Of a stretch of DNA of 21,274 nucleotides, positions 1-7,948 are shown piece after piece; the stretch's first letter is position 1; every line of letters starts with the position of its first letter. The notes below the pieces were generated by a model. It worked only from the letters and a program-made list of their open reading frames with translations. It did no database searches and was not told the DNA's origin. Origin of the DNA: UBA2137 sp050251555 (GTDB lineage: Bacteria; Pseudomonadota; Alphaproteobacteria; Micavibrionales; Micavibrionaceae); assembly GCA_050251555.1 (NCBI GenBank), contig JBFWMN010000031.1:1-21274 (forward strand), in the 5' to 3' direction. Made by a program: the position numbers and the translations under genes.

Positions 1-73
1 AGCGGAGGAGGGACTTGAACCCCCGACACGCGGATTATGATTCCGCTGCTCTAACCGGCTGAGCTACTCCGCC
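1..73 (-). tRNA. tRNA-Met (anticodon CAT), 3' end cut by window edge
   Basis: The reverse complement starts GGCGGAG at 73 and ends CTCCGCT at 1, closing a 7-bp acceptor stem with a G-U pair at its end. The D-arm (GCTCAG...GAGC), the T-arm with GGTTCAAGTCC, and an anticodon stem GCGGA/TCCGC around the loop ATCATAA are all present. The anticodon is CAT. The body resembles alphaproteobacterial elongator tRNA-Met; a tRNA-Ile read through lysidine-modified CAT is less likely. The discriminator base and any encoded CCA lie just outside the window. It is transcribed away from lpxC. Confidence 0.93.
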
Positions 74-92
74 CCGTGATACGAGACCCGAA

Positions 93-122
93 CATATAGC
101 TTTCGCCTCTCTTCCCTGTCAA
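93..122 (-). promoter_or_regulatory. Promoter of tRNA-Met
   Basis: On the minus strand a perfect -35 box TTGACA (117-122) is followed after 18 bp by TATATG (93-98). The predicted start lies about 12-14 nt before the tRNA 5' end, a normal position for a tRNA promoter. Confidence 0.65.
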
Positions 123-202
123 GCGCATTTTCCGCCCTTTTCTGACAGATGTTGTAACATTCGGCAAAACAACGTGATTTCATCTTGGCCTCCATCCGCT
201 CT

Positions 203-227
203 ATCCTTGAAAATGAAGGATTAAAGG
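203..227 (+). promoter_or_regulatory. Hairpin beside the lpxC ribosome-binding site
   Basis: ATCCTT (203-208) and AAGGAT (216-221) form a 6-bp hairpin with a 7-nt loop. The 3' arm holds one possible Shine-Dalgarno sequence (AAGGA); a second, AAAGG at 223-227, stays outside the stem. This could tune translation initiation of lpxC, but it may be chance. Confidence 0.3.
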
Positions 228-235
228 TGCTCACA

Positions 236-1171
236 ATGATGCAAACCACACTGGCAAAAGATGTTGTTCTCACAGGCGTAGGCGTTCACCGCGGCGCAGA
301 CACCTATATGCGCATCCGCCCTGCCGCAGCCGATACAGGCATTACCTTCATCCGCACCGATATCACAACACAAGCCAACGTCATTCCCGTGCGCCCCGAC
401 GCGGTTGTCGATACGCGCCTTTGCACCGTCATCGGCAATGCCGCAGGTGTCACCGTCTCCACAATCGAACATCTGATGGCGGCTTTACGCGCCTGTGACA
501 TTGATAATGCGATTGTCGAGCTGGACGGCCCCGAGGTTCCCATTCTGGACGGGTCTTCGCGCCCCTTTATCCGCGCCATTGATTCCGTTGGTGTGACACG
601 TTTGTCTGCGCCCCGTACCGCCATCCGCATTTTGAAAACCGTGACGGTCAAAGATGGCGACAAATACGTGACGCTCAGCCCATCCGAAACATCCTCCTTT
701 GAAATGACTGTGGCGTTTGATCGTGCCGTGATCGGTCGCCAGACGGCCTATCTCGATATGATGGCAGAAGATTTCGAAACCGAAATTTCCGAAGCCCGCA
801 CATTCGGCTTTTTGGAAGAGGTCGAGTATCTGCGCTCCCAAGGGCTTGCCAAGGGCGGTTCACTGGACAATGCCGTTGTGATTGACGGTGACACGATCAT
901 GAACCAAGAAGGCTTGCGCTTTGATAACGAGTTTGCCCGTCACAAACTTCTGGATGCTGTCGGCGACCTCTATGTCGCGGGCATGCCGATTTTGGGGCAT
1001 TATGAAGGTTACAAGGGCGGACATGCCTTGAATAACCAGATTTTGCGTGCGCTTTTGGCTGACAAATCGGCCTACGAGATCACCACGATGAATGCCGCAC
1101 AGTCGCACACGCTGTCTGCCGATCTCTTGCGCGACATTACCAGCCGCACTGCAGACCACATCGCCGCTTAA
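236..1171 (+). CDS. lpxC: UDP-3-O-acyl-N-acetylglucosamine deacetylase LpxC
   Basis: This is the zinc deacetylase that commits UDP-3-O-acyl-GlcNAc to lipid A synthesis in the cytoplasm. The 311-residue product matches the usual family length (about 305). Visible motifs are TGVGVH near the N-terminus, STIEHLMAAL with Glu78 and zinc ligand His79, RHKLLDAVGDL with zinc ligands His236 and Asp240, and GGHALNNQIL with the catalytic-type His263. An upstream TTG at 185 would add 17 residues not expected in LpxC. I chose ATG 236 because AAAGG (223-227) lies 8 nt before it and the protein then starts close to the conserved core; a second ATG follows at 239. It heads the lpxC-bamD-recN-ligA order common in alphaproteobacteria, where ftsZ often precedes lpxC. 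Here a minus-strand tRNA gene lies upstream instead. Confidence 0.97.
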   Translation: MMQTTLAKDVVLTGVGVHRGADTYMRIRPAAADTGITFIRTDITTQANVIPVRPDAVVDTRLCTVIGNAAGVTVSTIEHLMAALRACDIDNAIVELDGPEVPILDGSSRPFIRAIDSVGVTRLSAPRTAIRILKTVTVKDGDKYVTLSPSETSSFEMTVAFDRAVIGRQTAYLDMMAEDFETEISEARTFGFLEEVEYLRSQGLAKGGSLDNAVVIDGDTIMNQEGLRFDNEFARHKLLDAVGDLYVAGMPILGHYEGYKGGHALNNQILRALLADKSAYEITTMNAAQSHTLSADLLRDITSRTADHIAA

Positions 1172-1208
1172 TTCTTTTTGCCGACAAGATATATGTGCCT
1201 TACGTGTA

Positions 1209-1243
1209 AAAAGCCCTGATCTGTGGCTTTGCATGGGGCTTTT
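1209..1243 (+). terminator. Possible terminator after lpxC
   Basis: AAAAGCCC (1209-1216) and GGGCTTTT (1236-1243) form a perfect 8-bp stem with a long loop. A second copy of GGCTTT (1225-1230) can pair with the same left arm in a shorter hairpin, so two alternative folds exist. The T run is short (four), so termination may be partial. Confidence 0.4.
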
Positions 1244-1246
1244 GCC

Positions 1247-1281
1247 TTGCTAGGATGCGTCATGTGTCCTATCTCGATAGG
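1247..1281 (+). promoter_or_regulatory. Candidate bamD promoter with overlapping palindrome
   Basis: TTGCTA (1247-1252), a 17-bp spacer and TATCTC (1270-1275) form a weak sigma-70-like promoter. The perfect inverted repeat CCTATC-TC-GATAGG (1268-1281) covers the -10 box, as an operator would. The site follows the possible lpxC terminator and precedes bamD by 32 bp. The regulator is unknown. Confidence 0.35.
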
Positions 1282-1313
1282 GCGGATTTCAAACAGAATA
1301 AAGAAGCCAGCCC

Positions 1314-2156
1314 ATGCGCGTAACACATCTCACCCGAATTCTTTTTACCTCGCTGATCCTGTCGACTGCCTTGAGTGCATGTGGCGGAAGTAAAAACGAA
1401 CGTGAAATGAAGGCCCTTGAAGCCGAACGCCCTGCCGACGAGCTGTATAATCGTGCTCAGGCAGCGATGAAGGCTGATGAATATTTAACGGCGCGTAAGC
1501 TCTTTGATGAGGTGGAGCGCCAGCACCCTTACTCGAAATACGCGATTGATGCGCAGTTGCAATCGGCTGTCGCCTCTTACCGCATGCTGGATTACGATGC
1601 CGCCGTCATTGCGCTGGACCGTTTTGTCGAGCTGCACCCCGGGCATGAGAGCGTGCCTTACGCGATTTACCTGAAAGGTCTTTGCTATTACGAACAAATT
1701 TCGGATGTCAAACGCGACCAGCAAATGACGCAGCAAGCGCTGGATGTGTTCGATACGCTGGTCCGCCGCTTCCCTGACAGCGACTGGTCACGCGAAGCCA
1801 TCTACAAACGCGATCTGACGCTCGACCACTTGGCGGGTAAGGAAATGGAAGTCGGACGTTACTATCTGACACGCGGATATACGCAAGCTGCGATCAACCG
1901 CTTCCAGTATGTCGTCAAAAATTACGACACCACGACCCATACGCCCGAAGCCCTGCACCGCCTTGTCGAAGCCTATCTGGAACTGGGCTTGGAAGCTCAA
2001 GCCGTGCAGGTGGCCTCGGTTCTGGGCCACAATTATCCGGGCAGCAAATGGTATGAGCGTACCTATGAGCTTTTGAATCCCCAATTGCGGGAAAAACTGA
2101 AAGCGGACCGAAGCTGGACCGACAAAACAGCCGACTGGCTGCTGGGTAGCGATTAA
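1314..2156 (+). CDS. bamD: Outer membrane assembly lipoprotein BamD (ComL)
   Basis: BamD is an essential lipoprotein of the BAM complex, which inserts beta-barrel proteins into the outer membrane. The 280-residue product has a lipoprotein signal: a short basic start, a hydrophobic stretch and a lipobox LSAC with lipidated Cys23. TPR-like helices follow, including DELYNRAQAAMKADEY (about residues 42-57), and repeats rich in Tyr, Ala and Phe run to about residue 250, matching the five-TPR layout of BamD. It is slightly longer than the E. coli protein (about 245) and close to alphaproteobacterial ComL. It sits between lpxC and recN, the expected alphaproteobacterial neighbours. The start is the only ATG giving a complete signal peptide. 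Confidence 0.94.
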   Translation: MRVTHLTRILFTSLILSTALSACGGSKNEREMKALEAERPADELYNRAQAAMKADEYLTARKLFDEVERQHPYSKYAIDAQLQSAVASYRMLDYDAAVIALDRFVELHPGHESVPYAIYLKGLCYYEQISDVKRDQQMTQQALDVFDTLVRRFPDSDWSREAIYKRDLTLDHLAGKEMEVGRYYLTRGYTQAAINRFQYVVKNYDTTTHTPEALHRLVEAYLELGLEAQAVQVASVLGHNYPGSKWYERTYELLNPQLREKLKADRSWTDKTADWLLGSD

Positions 2157-2178
2157 TTTAAAGGGGTAAGATCAGCCT

Positions 2179-3858
2179 ATGCTGCTCTCTTTGCAAATTC
2201 GCAATGTCGTTTTAATCGATCTTTTGAACCTCGATTTTGCGGGCGGGCTTTGCGCGCTCACAGGTGAGACGGGAGCAGGTAAATCGATCCTGCTCGACTC
2301 GCTTGGTTTGGCTATGGGCGCACGCTCCGAAGCGAGGCTGGTTCGCAAAGGCACGGATGCCGCACAAGTCACTGCCGTTTTTTCTCCCCCCAAAAGTGAA
2401 ACGCTCAATGCGCTTTTAAGCGAAAACGGTATTGCCGTTGATGCGGGCGAAGATTTGATCTTGCGCCGTCAGGTGGCAAGTGACGGGCGCTCGAAAGCAT
2501 GGGTGAATGACCAGACCGTGTCCATTTCACTGCTCAAAGATATCGGCGATGCCTTGGTGGAATATCACGGGCAGTTTGAAACGCACGGGCTTCTCAACCC
2601 CAAAACCCATGGCGGTTTGCTGGATGAATATGCGGGTCTGGCAACTGAGCTTGCGAGTTTGAAAACCTTGTGGGGCAACTGGGCGCAGGCGCGGGACGCC
2701 TATCATGCCGCCGTTCAAGCTGCCGAAAAAGCAAGGGAAGAGGAAGACTATATCCGCGCCTCGCTGGATGATCTGACTGCCCTTGATCCGCAGGATGGCG
2801 AGGAAGAAACTTTGGAAGAGACCCGTGTTCTTTTGAAAAATCGCGAGCAGATTTTGGGCGGGCTGCAGGAAGCCTTGCAGGCGCTGACTGCCGAAAGCGG
2901 GGCGGAAGCCTTAACCGTTCAGGCGGCGCGCCGTCTGGAACGTATTGCGGATAAGACAGGTGAAAAGGGCGGGGCACTTGTTGCCCATCTGGACCGCGCC
3001 ATTGAGGCGTTGCGTGATGCAGGTGCAGGCATTGAGGATATGGCGCACGAGTTTGACGCGGGCGGTAAATCGCTGGAGGAGATCGAGGATCGTCTCTATG
3101 CCCTTCGCGGACAAGCCCGAAAGCATCATTGTCTCATTTCCGATTTACCCGAAAAAATGGCGCAATTTGCAAAAGAGCTGACCCTGATTACGGACTCGGA
3201 AGCGCAGCTTGGCGCACTTGAAAAAGCCGTTCGCGAAGCGCGGGAGGCCTATGTTGCTAAGGCCAAGTCCATTGCCGAGACACGTAAAAATGCAGCAAGC
3301 AAATTGGATCAACTGGTGATGAGCGAGCTTGTTCCCTTGAAGCTGGAGCGGGCGCGCTTTGAAACAGAGGTATCGGACCTCCCCGAAGACCAGTGGGGCG
3401 AGAATGGCACAACCCGCACGCAGTTTCTGGTGGCAACCAATCCGGGGGCAGAGGCAGGGCCTTTGCACAAGATTGCCTCGGGCGGTGAAATGGCGCGTTT
3501 TATGCTGGCGCTGAAAGTTGTTCTGGCTGAAGTCGGCTCGGCAACGACTCTTGTGTTTGACGAGGTGGATACGGGGATCGGCGGTGCAACAGCCGATGCG
3601 GTCGGGCAAAGATTGGCGCGTCTGGCCAGTTATAAACAAATTCTGGTGGTGACCCATTCACCGCAAGTGGCAGCCGCAGCAAGCCATCATTTCATTGTCG
3701 CCAAAGGCGGGGAAACGGAACTGACGACCAAAGTGATTGCTTTGGAAAATCAAGATGCTCGCCGCGAGGAAATCGCCCGCATGCTGGCAGGTGCCGAAAT
3801 TACTGCCGAGGCAAGAGCCGCCGCCTCGTCACTTCTCAATGCCGGAAAGGCAGCCTGA
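2179..3858 (+). CDS. recN: DNA repair protein RecN
   Basis: RecN is an SMC-like ATPase that acts early in double-strand-break repair. The 559-residue product matches the family (about 553 in E. coli). Walker A GETGAGKS lies at residues 29-36, the ABC signature region IASGGEMAR at 432-440, Walker B LVFDEVDTGIGG at about 458-469, and the switch histidine in VVTHSPQ at about 493. The middle (about 150-390) is rich in Ala, Glu, Lys and Leu and should form the coiled-coil arm. The stop is 3 nt before the ligA ATG, suggesting shared transcription. AAAGGGG lies about 12 nt before the ATG, a slightly long spacing. Confidence 0.97.
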   Translation: MLLSLQIRNVVLIDLLNLDFAGGLCALTGETGAGKSILLDSLGLAMGARSEARLVRKGTDAAQVTAVFSPPKSETLNALLSENGIAVDAGEDLILRRQVASDGRSKAWVNDQTVSISLLKDIGDALVEYHGQFETHGLLNPKTHGGLLDEYAGLATELASLKTLWGNWAQARDAYHAAVQAAEKAREEEDYIRASLDDLTALDPQDGEEETLEETRVLLKNREQILGGLQEALQALTAESGAEALTVQAARRLERIADKTGEKGGALVAHLDRAIEALRDAGAGIEDMAHEFDAGGKSLEEIEDRLYALRGQARKHHCLISDLPEKMAQFAKELTLITDSEAQLGALEKAVREAREAYVAKAKSIAETRKNAASKLDQLVMSELVPLKLERARFETEVSDLPEDQWGENGTTRTQFLVATNPGAEAGPLHKIASGGEMARFMLALKVVLAEVGSATTLVFDEVDTGIGGATADAVGQRLARLASYKQILVVTHSPQVAAAASHHFIVAKGGETELTTKVIALENQDARREEIARMLAGAEITAEARAAASSLLNAGKAA

Positions 3859-3861
3859 AAC

Positions 3862-5940
3862 ATGTCAGCGACACAAAAATCGGACCATATCCCTGATGAT
3901 GTGAAGCGCACTCATGCGAAACTCGCTGAAGAGATTGCGCGTCACGATGTGCTGTATCACCAGATGGATATGCCGCAAATTTCGGATGCCGATTACGACA
4001 AGATGCGTCGTGAATTAGAGGCGCTTGAAAAAGAGTTTCCTGAATTGGCAGGGACATCTTCGGTTTCCAAATCGGTGGGGGCTGCACCCGCCAAAGGCTT
4101 TGCCAAGGTCACGCACCGCGTTCCCATGCTCTCGCTCTCCAATGTGTTTTCCGAAGAAGTTGCGGGGGATTTTCTCGGGCGTGTGCGTCGCTTTTTAGGG
4201 CTTGCGGATGAGGCTCCTGTTGCCGTGATTGCCGAACCCAAAATCGACGGCTTGTCCTGTTCCTTGCGCTATGAGAAGGGCGTTCTTGTTCAAGGGGCGA
4301 CCAGAGGTGACGGCGAGACGGGCGAAGACATTACGGTCAATGTCAAAACCATTTCGGATATCCCGCATGTCATTCAAGACGCGCCGGACATCTTGGAAGT
4401 CAGGGGCGAGATTTATATGTCACGTGCCGATTTTATGGCTCTGAATGAAAGACAAGAAGATGCGGGTAAGCAAGCCTTTGCCAACCCCCGTAACGCGGCG
4501 GCGGGCTCGGTGCGCCAGTTGGATGTTGCGGTCACGAAATCGCGGCCTTTGCGCTTCTTTGGTTATGCGCTCGGGGAGGTGAGTGCGCCGATTGCCGATA
4601 CGCAAGACGGTATCCGTAAAGCTCTAAAAGGATATGGCTTCCCGCAAGCCGAACCGTCAGCTTTGTGCGAGACTCTTTCCGATATGATGTCTTACTACAG
4701 CCGCGTTGAGGAAGCGCGAGCCGATCTGCCGTATGAGATTGACGGAATTGTCTACAAGGTGAATGATCTGGCGTTGCAAGAGCGTCTGGGTTTTGTTGCC
4801 CGTGCCCCCAGATGGGCCACTGCCCATAAATTCCCTGCTGAAAAAGCCGTGACCGTCGTTAAAGATATTGAAATTCAGGTTGGGCGCACGGGGGCTTTGA
4901 CGCCTGTTGCACGCTTGGAGCCGATTACGGTCGGCGGTGTTGTTGTGTCGAACGCGACCCTTCACAATGAAGATGAGATTGCACGTAAAGATGTGCGCAT
5001 CGGCGATCATGTTGAGATCCAGCGTGCAGGGGATGTGATCCCGCAAATCTTACGATCTTTTCCTGATAAGAGAACAGGGAATGAGGTGGCGTTTCCCTAT
5101 CCCGATCATTGCCCTGCCTGCGGGTCATTGGCGATCCGTGAAGAGGGCGAGGCGGTCCGACGCTGCACGGGCGGGTTGATCTGTCCCGCGCAAGCCGTTG
5201 AGCGTTTGAAACATTTTGTCTCGCGTAACGCCTTTGACATCGAGGGTATGGGCGCAAAAGTCATTGAAGCCTTTTATGAGGCCGAGCTTGTGCGTTCCCC
5301 CGTTGATATTTTTACGCTCGAAGAGCGTGACAAGGGTGTCATTAATCCGCTGCGCAAATGGGCGGGTTGGGGCGAGCAATCAGCCGCCAATCTCTTTACC
5401 TCGATCAATGCGCGGCGCACGATTTCCTTGCCCCGCTTTATCTATGCGCTCGGTATCCGCCAGATTGGCGAGGCGACCGCCAAACGTCTGGCCTATGTCT
5501 ATCTGACGCTGGAGGCGTGGGAAAAGACTATGCTGGCAGCCCAAGACCGTAGCTCGGAAGCTTATGCAGAGTTGCTGGCGATTGAAGATATCGGCGCGTC
5601 GGTTGCGGATGATCTCTTAGGCTTTTTTGCCGAGGAGCATAATCTCAATATTTTGCATGGGCTTGCCAAGCAAATAACCGTTGAGCCTTTTGAGCGTCCT
5701 GATACGGCGGGGTCAAAAGTGGCAGGAAAAACGGTCGTCTTTACAGGGACGCTCACCAAGATGACCCGTGCTGAGGCCAAAGCACGTGCCGAGGAAAAGG
5801 GCGCAAAAGTAGCCGGTTCCGTTTCAGCCAAAACCGATTATGTGGTGGCGGGTGAAGATGCGGGCTCGAAGCTCAAAAAGGCAAAAGAGCTGAATGTTAC
5901 AGTTCTGACCGAAGATGATTGGCTGGAACTGATTTCTTAG
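3862..5940 (+). CDS. ligA: NAD-dependent DNA ligase LigA
   Basis: LigA seals nicks in replication and repair using NAD+. The 692-residue protein shows every expected part in order: the N-terminal Ia-type region with the Tyr pair near 32-45 (DVLYHQMD...DADYDKM), the adenylation motif EPKIDG with nucleophile Lys127, an OB-fold region, a four-Cys zinc finger (Cys417, 420, 435, 441), helix-hairpin-helix repeats (about 450-600, including GIRQIGEATAKRLA), and a C-terminal BRCT domain (about 617-692). Length is normal (E. coli 671). The ATG is 3 nt after the recN stop. The TAG stop overlaps the stop codon of the convergent hydrolase gene, leaving no room for a terminator. Confidence 0.98.
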   Translation: MSATQKSDHIPDDVKRTHAKLAEEIARHDVLYHQMDMPQISDADYDKMRRELEALEKEFPELAGTSSVSKSVGAAPAKGFAKVTHRVPMLSLSNVFSEEVAGDFLGRVRRFLGLADEAPVAVIAEPKIDGLSCSLRYEKGVLVQGATRGDGETGEDITVNVKTISDIPHVIQDAPDILEVRGEIYMSRADFMALNERQEDAGKQAFANPRNAAAGSVRQLDVAVTKSRPLRFFGYALGEVSAPIADTQDGIRKALKGYGFPQAEPSALCETLSDMMSYYSRVEEARADLPYEIDGIVYKVNDLALQERLGFVARAPRWATAHKFPAEKAVTVVKDIEIQVGRTGALTPVARLEPITVGGVVVSNATLHNEDEIARKDVRIGDHVEIQRAGDVIPQILRSFPDKRTGNEVAFPYPDHCPACGSLAIREEGEAVRRCTGGLICPAQAVERLKHFVSRNAFDIEGMGAKVIEAFYEAELVRSPVDIFTLEERDKGVINPLRKWAGWGEQSAANLFTSINARRTISLPRFIYALGIRQIGEATAKRLAYVYLTLEAWEKTMLAAQDRSSEAYAELLAIEDIGASVADDLLGFFAEEHNLNILHGLAKQITVEPFERPDTAGSKVAGKTVVFTGTLTKMTRAEAKARAEEKGAKVAGSVSAKTDYVVAGEDAGSKLKKAKELNVTVLTEDDWLELIS

Positions 5941-6890
5941 GGCGTATGGTTCCCGACAAATTTTAAGAACCCATCAAGGATACGGTTTCGTATCGGATCG
6001 CTCTCCATATATAAGTCGTGGTAAGAGCCCTTGATACGCACGCATTCCATGGCGGGTTGCGCTTTGGCAAAGGCGACGCTGGCCCGAGAGCGCACCAGAA
6101 TATCGCGGTCGGCGGGGAAGATGATCGTCGGTGTTTCAATCTTTTGATGTTTCAAGATTTGTGTCGAGCGGTAGGCTTCGCGCAGAGTGCCCATCGTCCA
6201 GCTACCGATCTGAAGGTCGGGGTTTGCATCGATAAAATCGGGATGAAACATGCCGCGTCGTGCATCATTGGTGAGTAAGGGCACGGCCTTTCTGTAGATT
6301 TTCGTATCCCAGTTGCCGCCGCCCGGATGGTAGTCATTGTCACCGCGAGGATAGGCGCTGACCAGCAAGCCATCTAAGAAAGGCGGGGTCGGCAGACGGA
6401 TTGAAATCATCGGGGCGGTAAAGCCCGCGCATGCAAAATCTTTGGGATGGTCGGCCAGATAGCGTAAACCCAGATGCCCGCCCATCGAATGTCCGAACAG
6501 AATACGCGGTAGTTCATTATGGCCCTCAAAACAGGCGGGGATGACACGATTGTGAAATTCGCCGACAATTTCGACCAGACGATCAAAAGAGGGGATGTGA
6601 TGCGGCTTTGCCTCGGGATCACCTGCAAACGGATAGTGCGAGGAGAGGCCTTGCGAAGGCCAGTCAAAAGTCATGCAGGCATAGCCCGCTTTCTCAAAAT
6701 CGCGGATGGTCTCGTACAGCTTTTCGATAAATTCGCGGCGTCCTTCCAAAAGAAGGATGATGCCATTGCGTGTCTCGCCTTTGGGGATTGGTGTCCAGCC
6801 GTAACGGATGCTTTCGCCGCCTTGTGCCTCGTATGTGGCAATCTCCCAGTGTGTGGGAGGTGTATCTAATGCAAGACGGGGTTCCGTCAT
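5937..6890 (-). CDS. Alpha/beta hydrolase, lysophospholipase-like
   Basis: The 317-residue product belongs to the serine hydrolase group that includes lysophospholipase L2 and monoacylglycerol lipase (Hydrolase_4 type). The nucleophile elbow GHSMGG carries Ser135, the acid is likely Asp263 (in PADRDILV; Asp261 is the alternative), and the base is His291 in GSYHDLYME. The segment GRREFIEKLYETI near residues 50-62 and FDWPSQGLS near 75-83 are typical of bacterial PldB-like proteins. There is no signal peptide, so it is probably cytosolic. Its ATG overlaps the purQ stop in an ATGA tetranucleotide (6887-6890), pointing to coupled translation. Its stop overlaps the ligA stop on the other strand. 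The substrate cannot be told from sequence. Confidence 0.9.
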   Translation of the reverse strand: MTEPRLALDTPPTHWEIATYEAQGGESIRYGWTPIPKGETRNGIILLLEGRREFIEKLYETIRDFEKAGYACMTFDWPSQGLSSHYPFAGDPEAKPHHIPSFDRLVEIVGEFHNRVIPACFEGHNELPRILFGHSMGGHLGLRYLADHPKDFACAGFTAPMISIRLPTPPFLDGLLVSAYPRGDNDYHPGGGNWDTKIYRKAVPLLTNDARRGMFHPDFIDANPDLQIGSWTMGTLREAYRSTQILKHQKIETPTIIFPADRDILVRSRASVAFAKAQPAMECVRIKGSYHDLYMESDPIRNRILDGFLKFVGNHTP

Positions 6891-7579
6891 GCCGCCAGGC
6901 TTTCGAGAATGGTGCGGAAAAGCGGCAGCCCGTCGGGTGAGCTCTGGTGCGGCTGGGTGGCATTTTCAGGGTGAGGCATCATGCCCAAAATCGTTTTGCG
7001 GCGGTTCATGATCCCTGCAATATTCTGTGTCGAGCCGTTCGCGTTGGCGGCTTGGGTCACAGCGCCGTTTTCGTCGCAATAGCGGAAGGCGATGCGGTCG
7101 CCATCTTCGAGTTCTTTCAAAATCGTGTCATCGGCAAAATAATTGCCTTCGCCATGCGCAACAGGCACGCACATCGGATGGGCCTTATCCAGACCCTTGG
7201 TGAAGGGGCTGTCATTCGTCTCGGTTTTCAGATGCACATTTTTGCAGATGAATTTGAGGCTTTCGTTCTTTAACAGGGCGCCTGGTAAGATGCGTGTTTC
7301 AATCAACATCTGGAAACCATTGCAAACCCCGAAGATGCGCGTGCCGCGTTCCGCCTGACGGATCACTTCCTGCATGATCGGGGAGTGGGCCGCCATCGCG
7401 CCGCAGCGCAAGTAATCGCCGTAGGAAAAGCCGCCGGGCAAGACAATCAGATCGTAATTGGCAAGAGAGCTTTCCTTATGCCAGATCAGATCCGGCTTTT
7501 TCCCGATGACGGTATGAATGGCATCTGCCATGTCATGCTCGCGGTTGGTTCCCGGGAATACAAGAATAGCTGTCTTCAT
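6887..7579 (-). CDS. purQ: Phosphoribosylformylglycinamidine synthase subunit PurQ (glutaminase)
   Basis: PurQ releases ammonia from glutamine for the PurL subunit, which with PurS makes FGAM in purine synthesis. The 230-residue class I glutamine amidotransferase has the nucleophile Cys86 in GVCNGFQML and the His203/Glu205 pair in MPHPEN, with the oxyanion-region motif LPGGFSYGDYLRCG at 47-60. Length is normal for the small form. AAGGGTG lies a few nt before the ATG. It overlaps the downstream hydrolase by 4 nt. PurQ normally follows purS on the same strand in alphaproteobacteria; here purS is about 1.8 kb away on the other strand, with the zeta gene and purC between. Confidence 0.97.
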   Translation of the reverse strand: MKTAILVFPGTNREHDMADAIHTVIGKKPDLIWHKESSLANYDLIVLPGGFSYGDYLRCGAMAAHSPIMQEVIRQAERGTRIFGVCNGFQMLIETRILPGALLKNESLKFICKNVHLKTETNDSPFTKGLDKAHPMCVPVAHGEGNYFADDTILKELEDGDRIAFRYCDENGAVTQAANANGSTQNIAGIMNRRKTILGMMPHPENATQPHQSSPDGLPLFRTILESLAA

Positions 7580-7694
7580 CGCTTCACCCTTATTCAGTGT
7601 CTCAGAGCGGTTTGTTCATCAACCACTACATGGCGGATTAACGAATCGCAATACAAACTTGAGAGAAAATGAATTCATCAAAAAAGTTCCTGAC

Positions 7695-7730
7695 TCATGC
7701 AAAAAAATGTTGAAAAAATTTTTGCCACAT
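7695..7730 (-). CDS. Possible 11-codon Phe-rich leader peptide upstream of purQ
   Basis: On the minus strand an ideal Shine-Dalgarno AGGAG (7737-7741) sits 6 nt before an ATG that opens an 11-codon ORF, MWQKFFQHFFA, followed by TGA. The purQ ATG is 116 nt downstream. Four of eleven residues are Phe, which recalls attenuator leader peptides, but Phe codons also arise easily in a run of T, and purQ has no known link to phenylalanine. No clear terminator/antiterminator pair is visible between it and purQ. I treat it as a candidate only. Confidence 0.3.
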   Translation of the reverse strand: MWQKFFQHFFA

Positions 7731-7751
7731 GTCTTACTCCTAATATTCAAA

Positions 7752-7872
7752 AGCTAAAAAATAGCTGTGTGCCAGTTGCCTCCCGCAAGAAGGAGACGCG
7801 ACACAAAGGGCTAACCGGCGAATTGAACAGGAATAAACTTTAAGCCTCGGTTTTTAAACGAGGCTTTTCTTT
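7752..7872 (+). ncRNA. Candidate small RNA between purQ and the zeta gene
   Basis: A strong plus-strand terminator ends at about 7872, yet there is no plus-strand protein gene upstream until ligA. The segment before it has the layout of a small RNA: a 5' hairpin AGCTA/TAGCT (7752-7766), a second stem-loop closed by GTGT (7767-7770) and ACAC (7801-7804) with CTCC/GGAG inside, a mostly unpaired stretch (about 7805-7841), then the terminator hairpin. A possible -10 box TAATAT (7741-7746) would start RNA near 7752; no good -35 is visible. I do not recognise the family, and it does not match my recall of 6S, SRP or tmRNA. Confidence 0.4.
7842..7872 (+). terminator. Rho-independent terminator, plus strand
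   Basis: AAGCCTCG (7842-7849) and CGAGGCTT (7859-7866) form a perfect 8-bp stem with a 9-nt loop, followed by TTTTCTTT. On the minus strand the hairpin is followed by A-rich sequence, so it terminates plus-strand transcripts only. Confidence 0.7.
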
Positions 7873-7901
7873 AGGACTGATGAATATTAGTAGGCATTAA
7901 T

Positions 7902-7932
7902 AAAGCTTCCCCGCGCAGGGGCGGCTTTTTTT
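7902..7932 (+). terminator. Second terminator; may also serve the zeta gene on the minus strand
   Basis: AAAGC-TT-CCCC and GGGG-CG-GCTTT form a hairpin with a 5-nt loop, followed by seven Ts (7926-7932) on the plus strand. Read on the minus strand the same stem is followed by the weaker tract GCTTTATTAAT, so it could also partly end zeta transcription. Confidence 0.6.
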
Positions 7933-7948
7933 ATACCCTTTTTTGGCG

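Noticed and set aside
185..235. lpxC start at TTG 185
   Set aside because: It adds 17 residues absent from LpxC and lacks a ribosome-binding site; ATG 236 gives family length.
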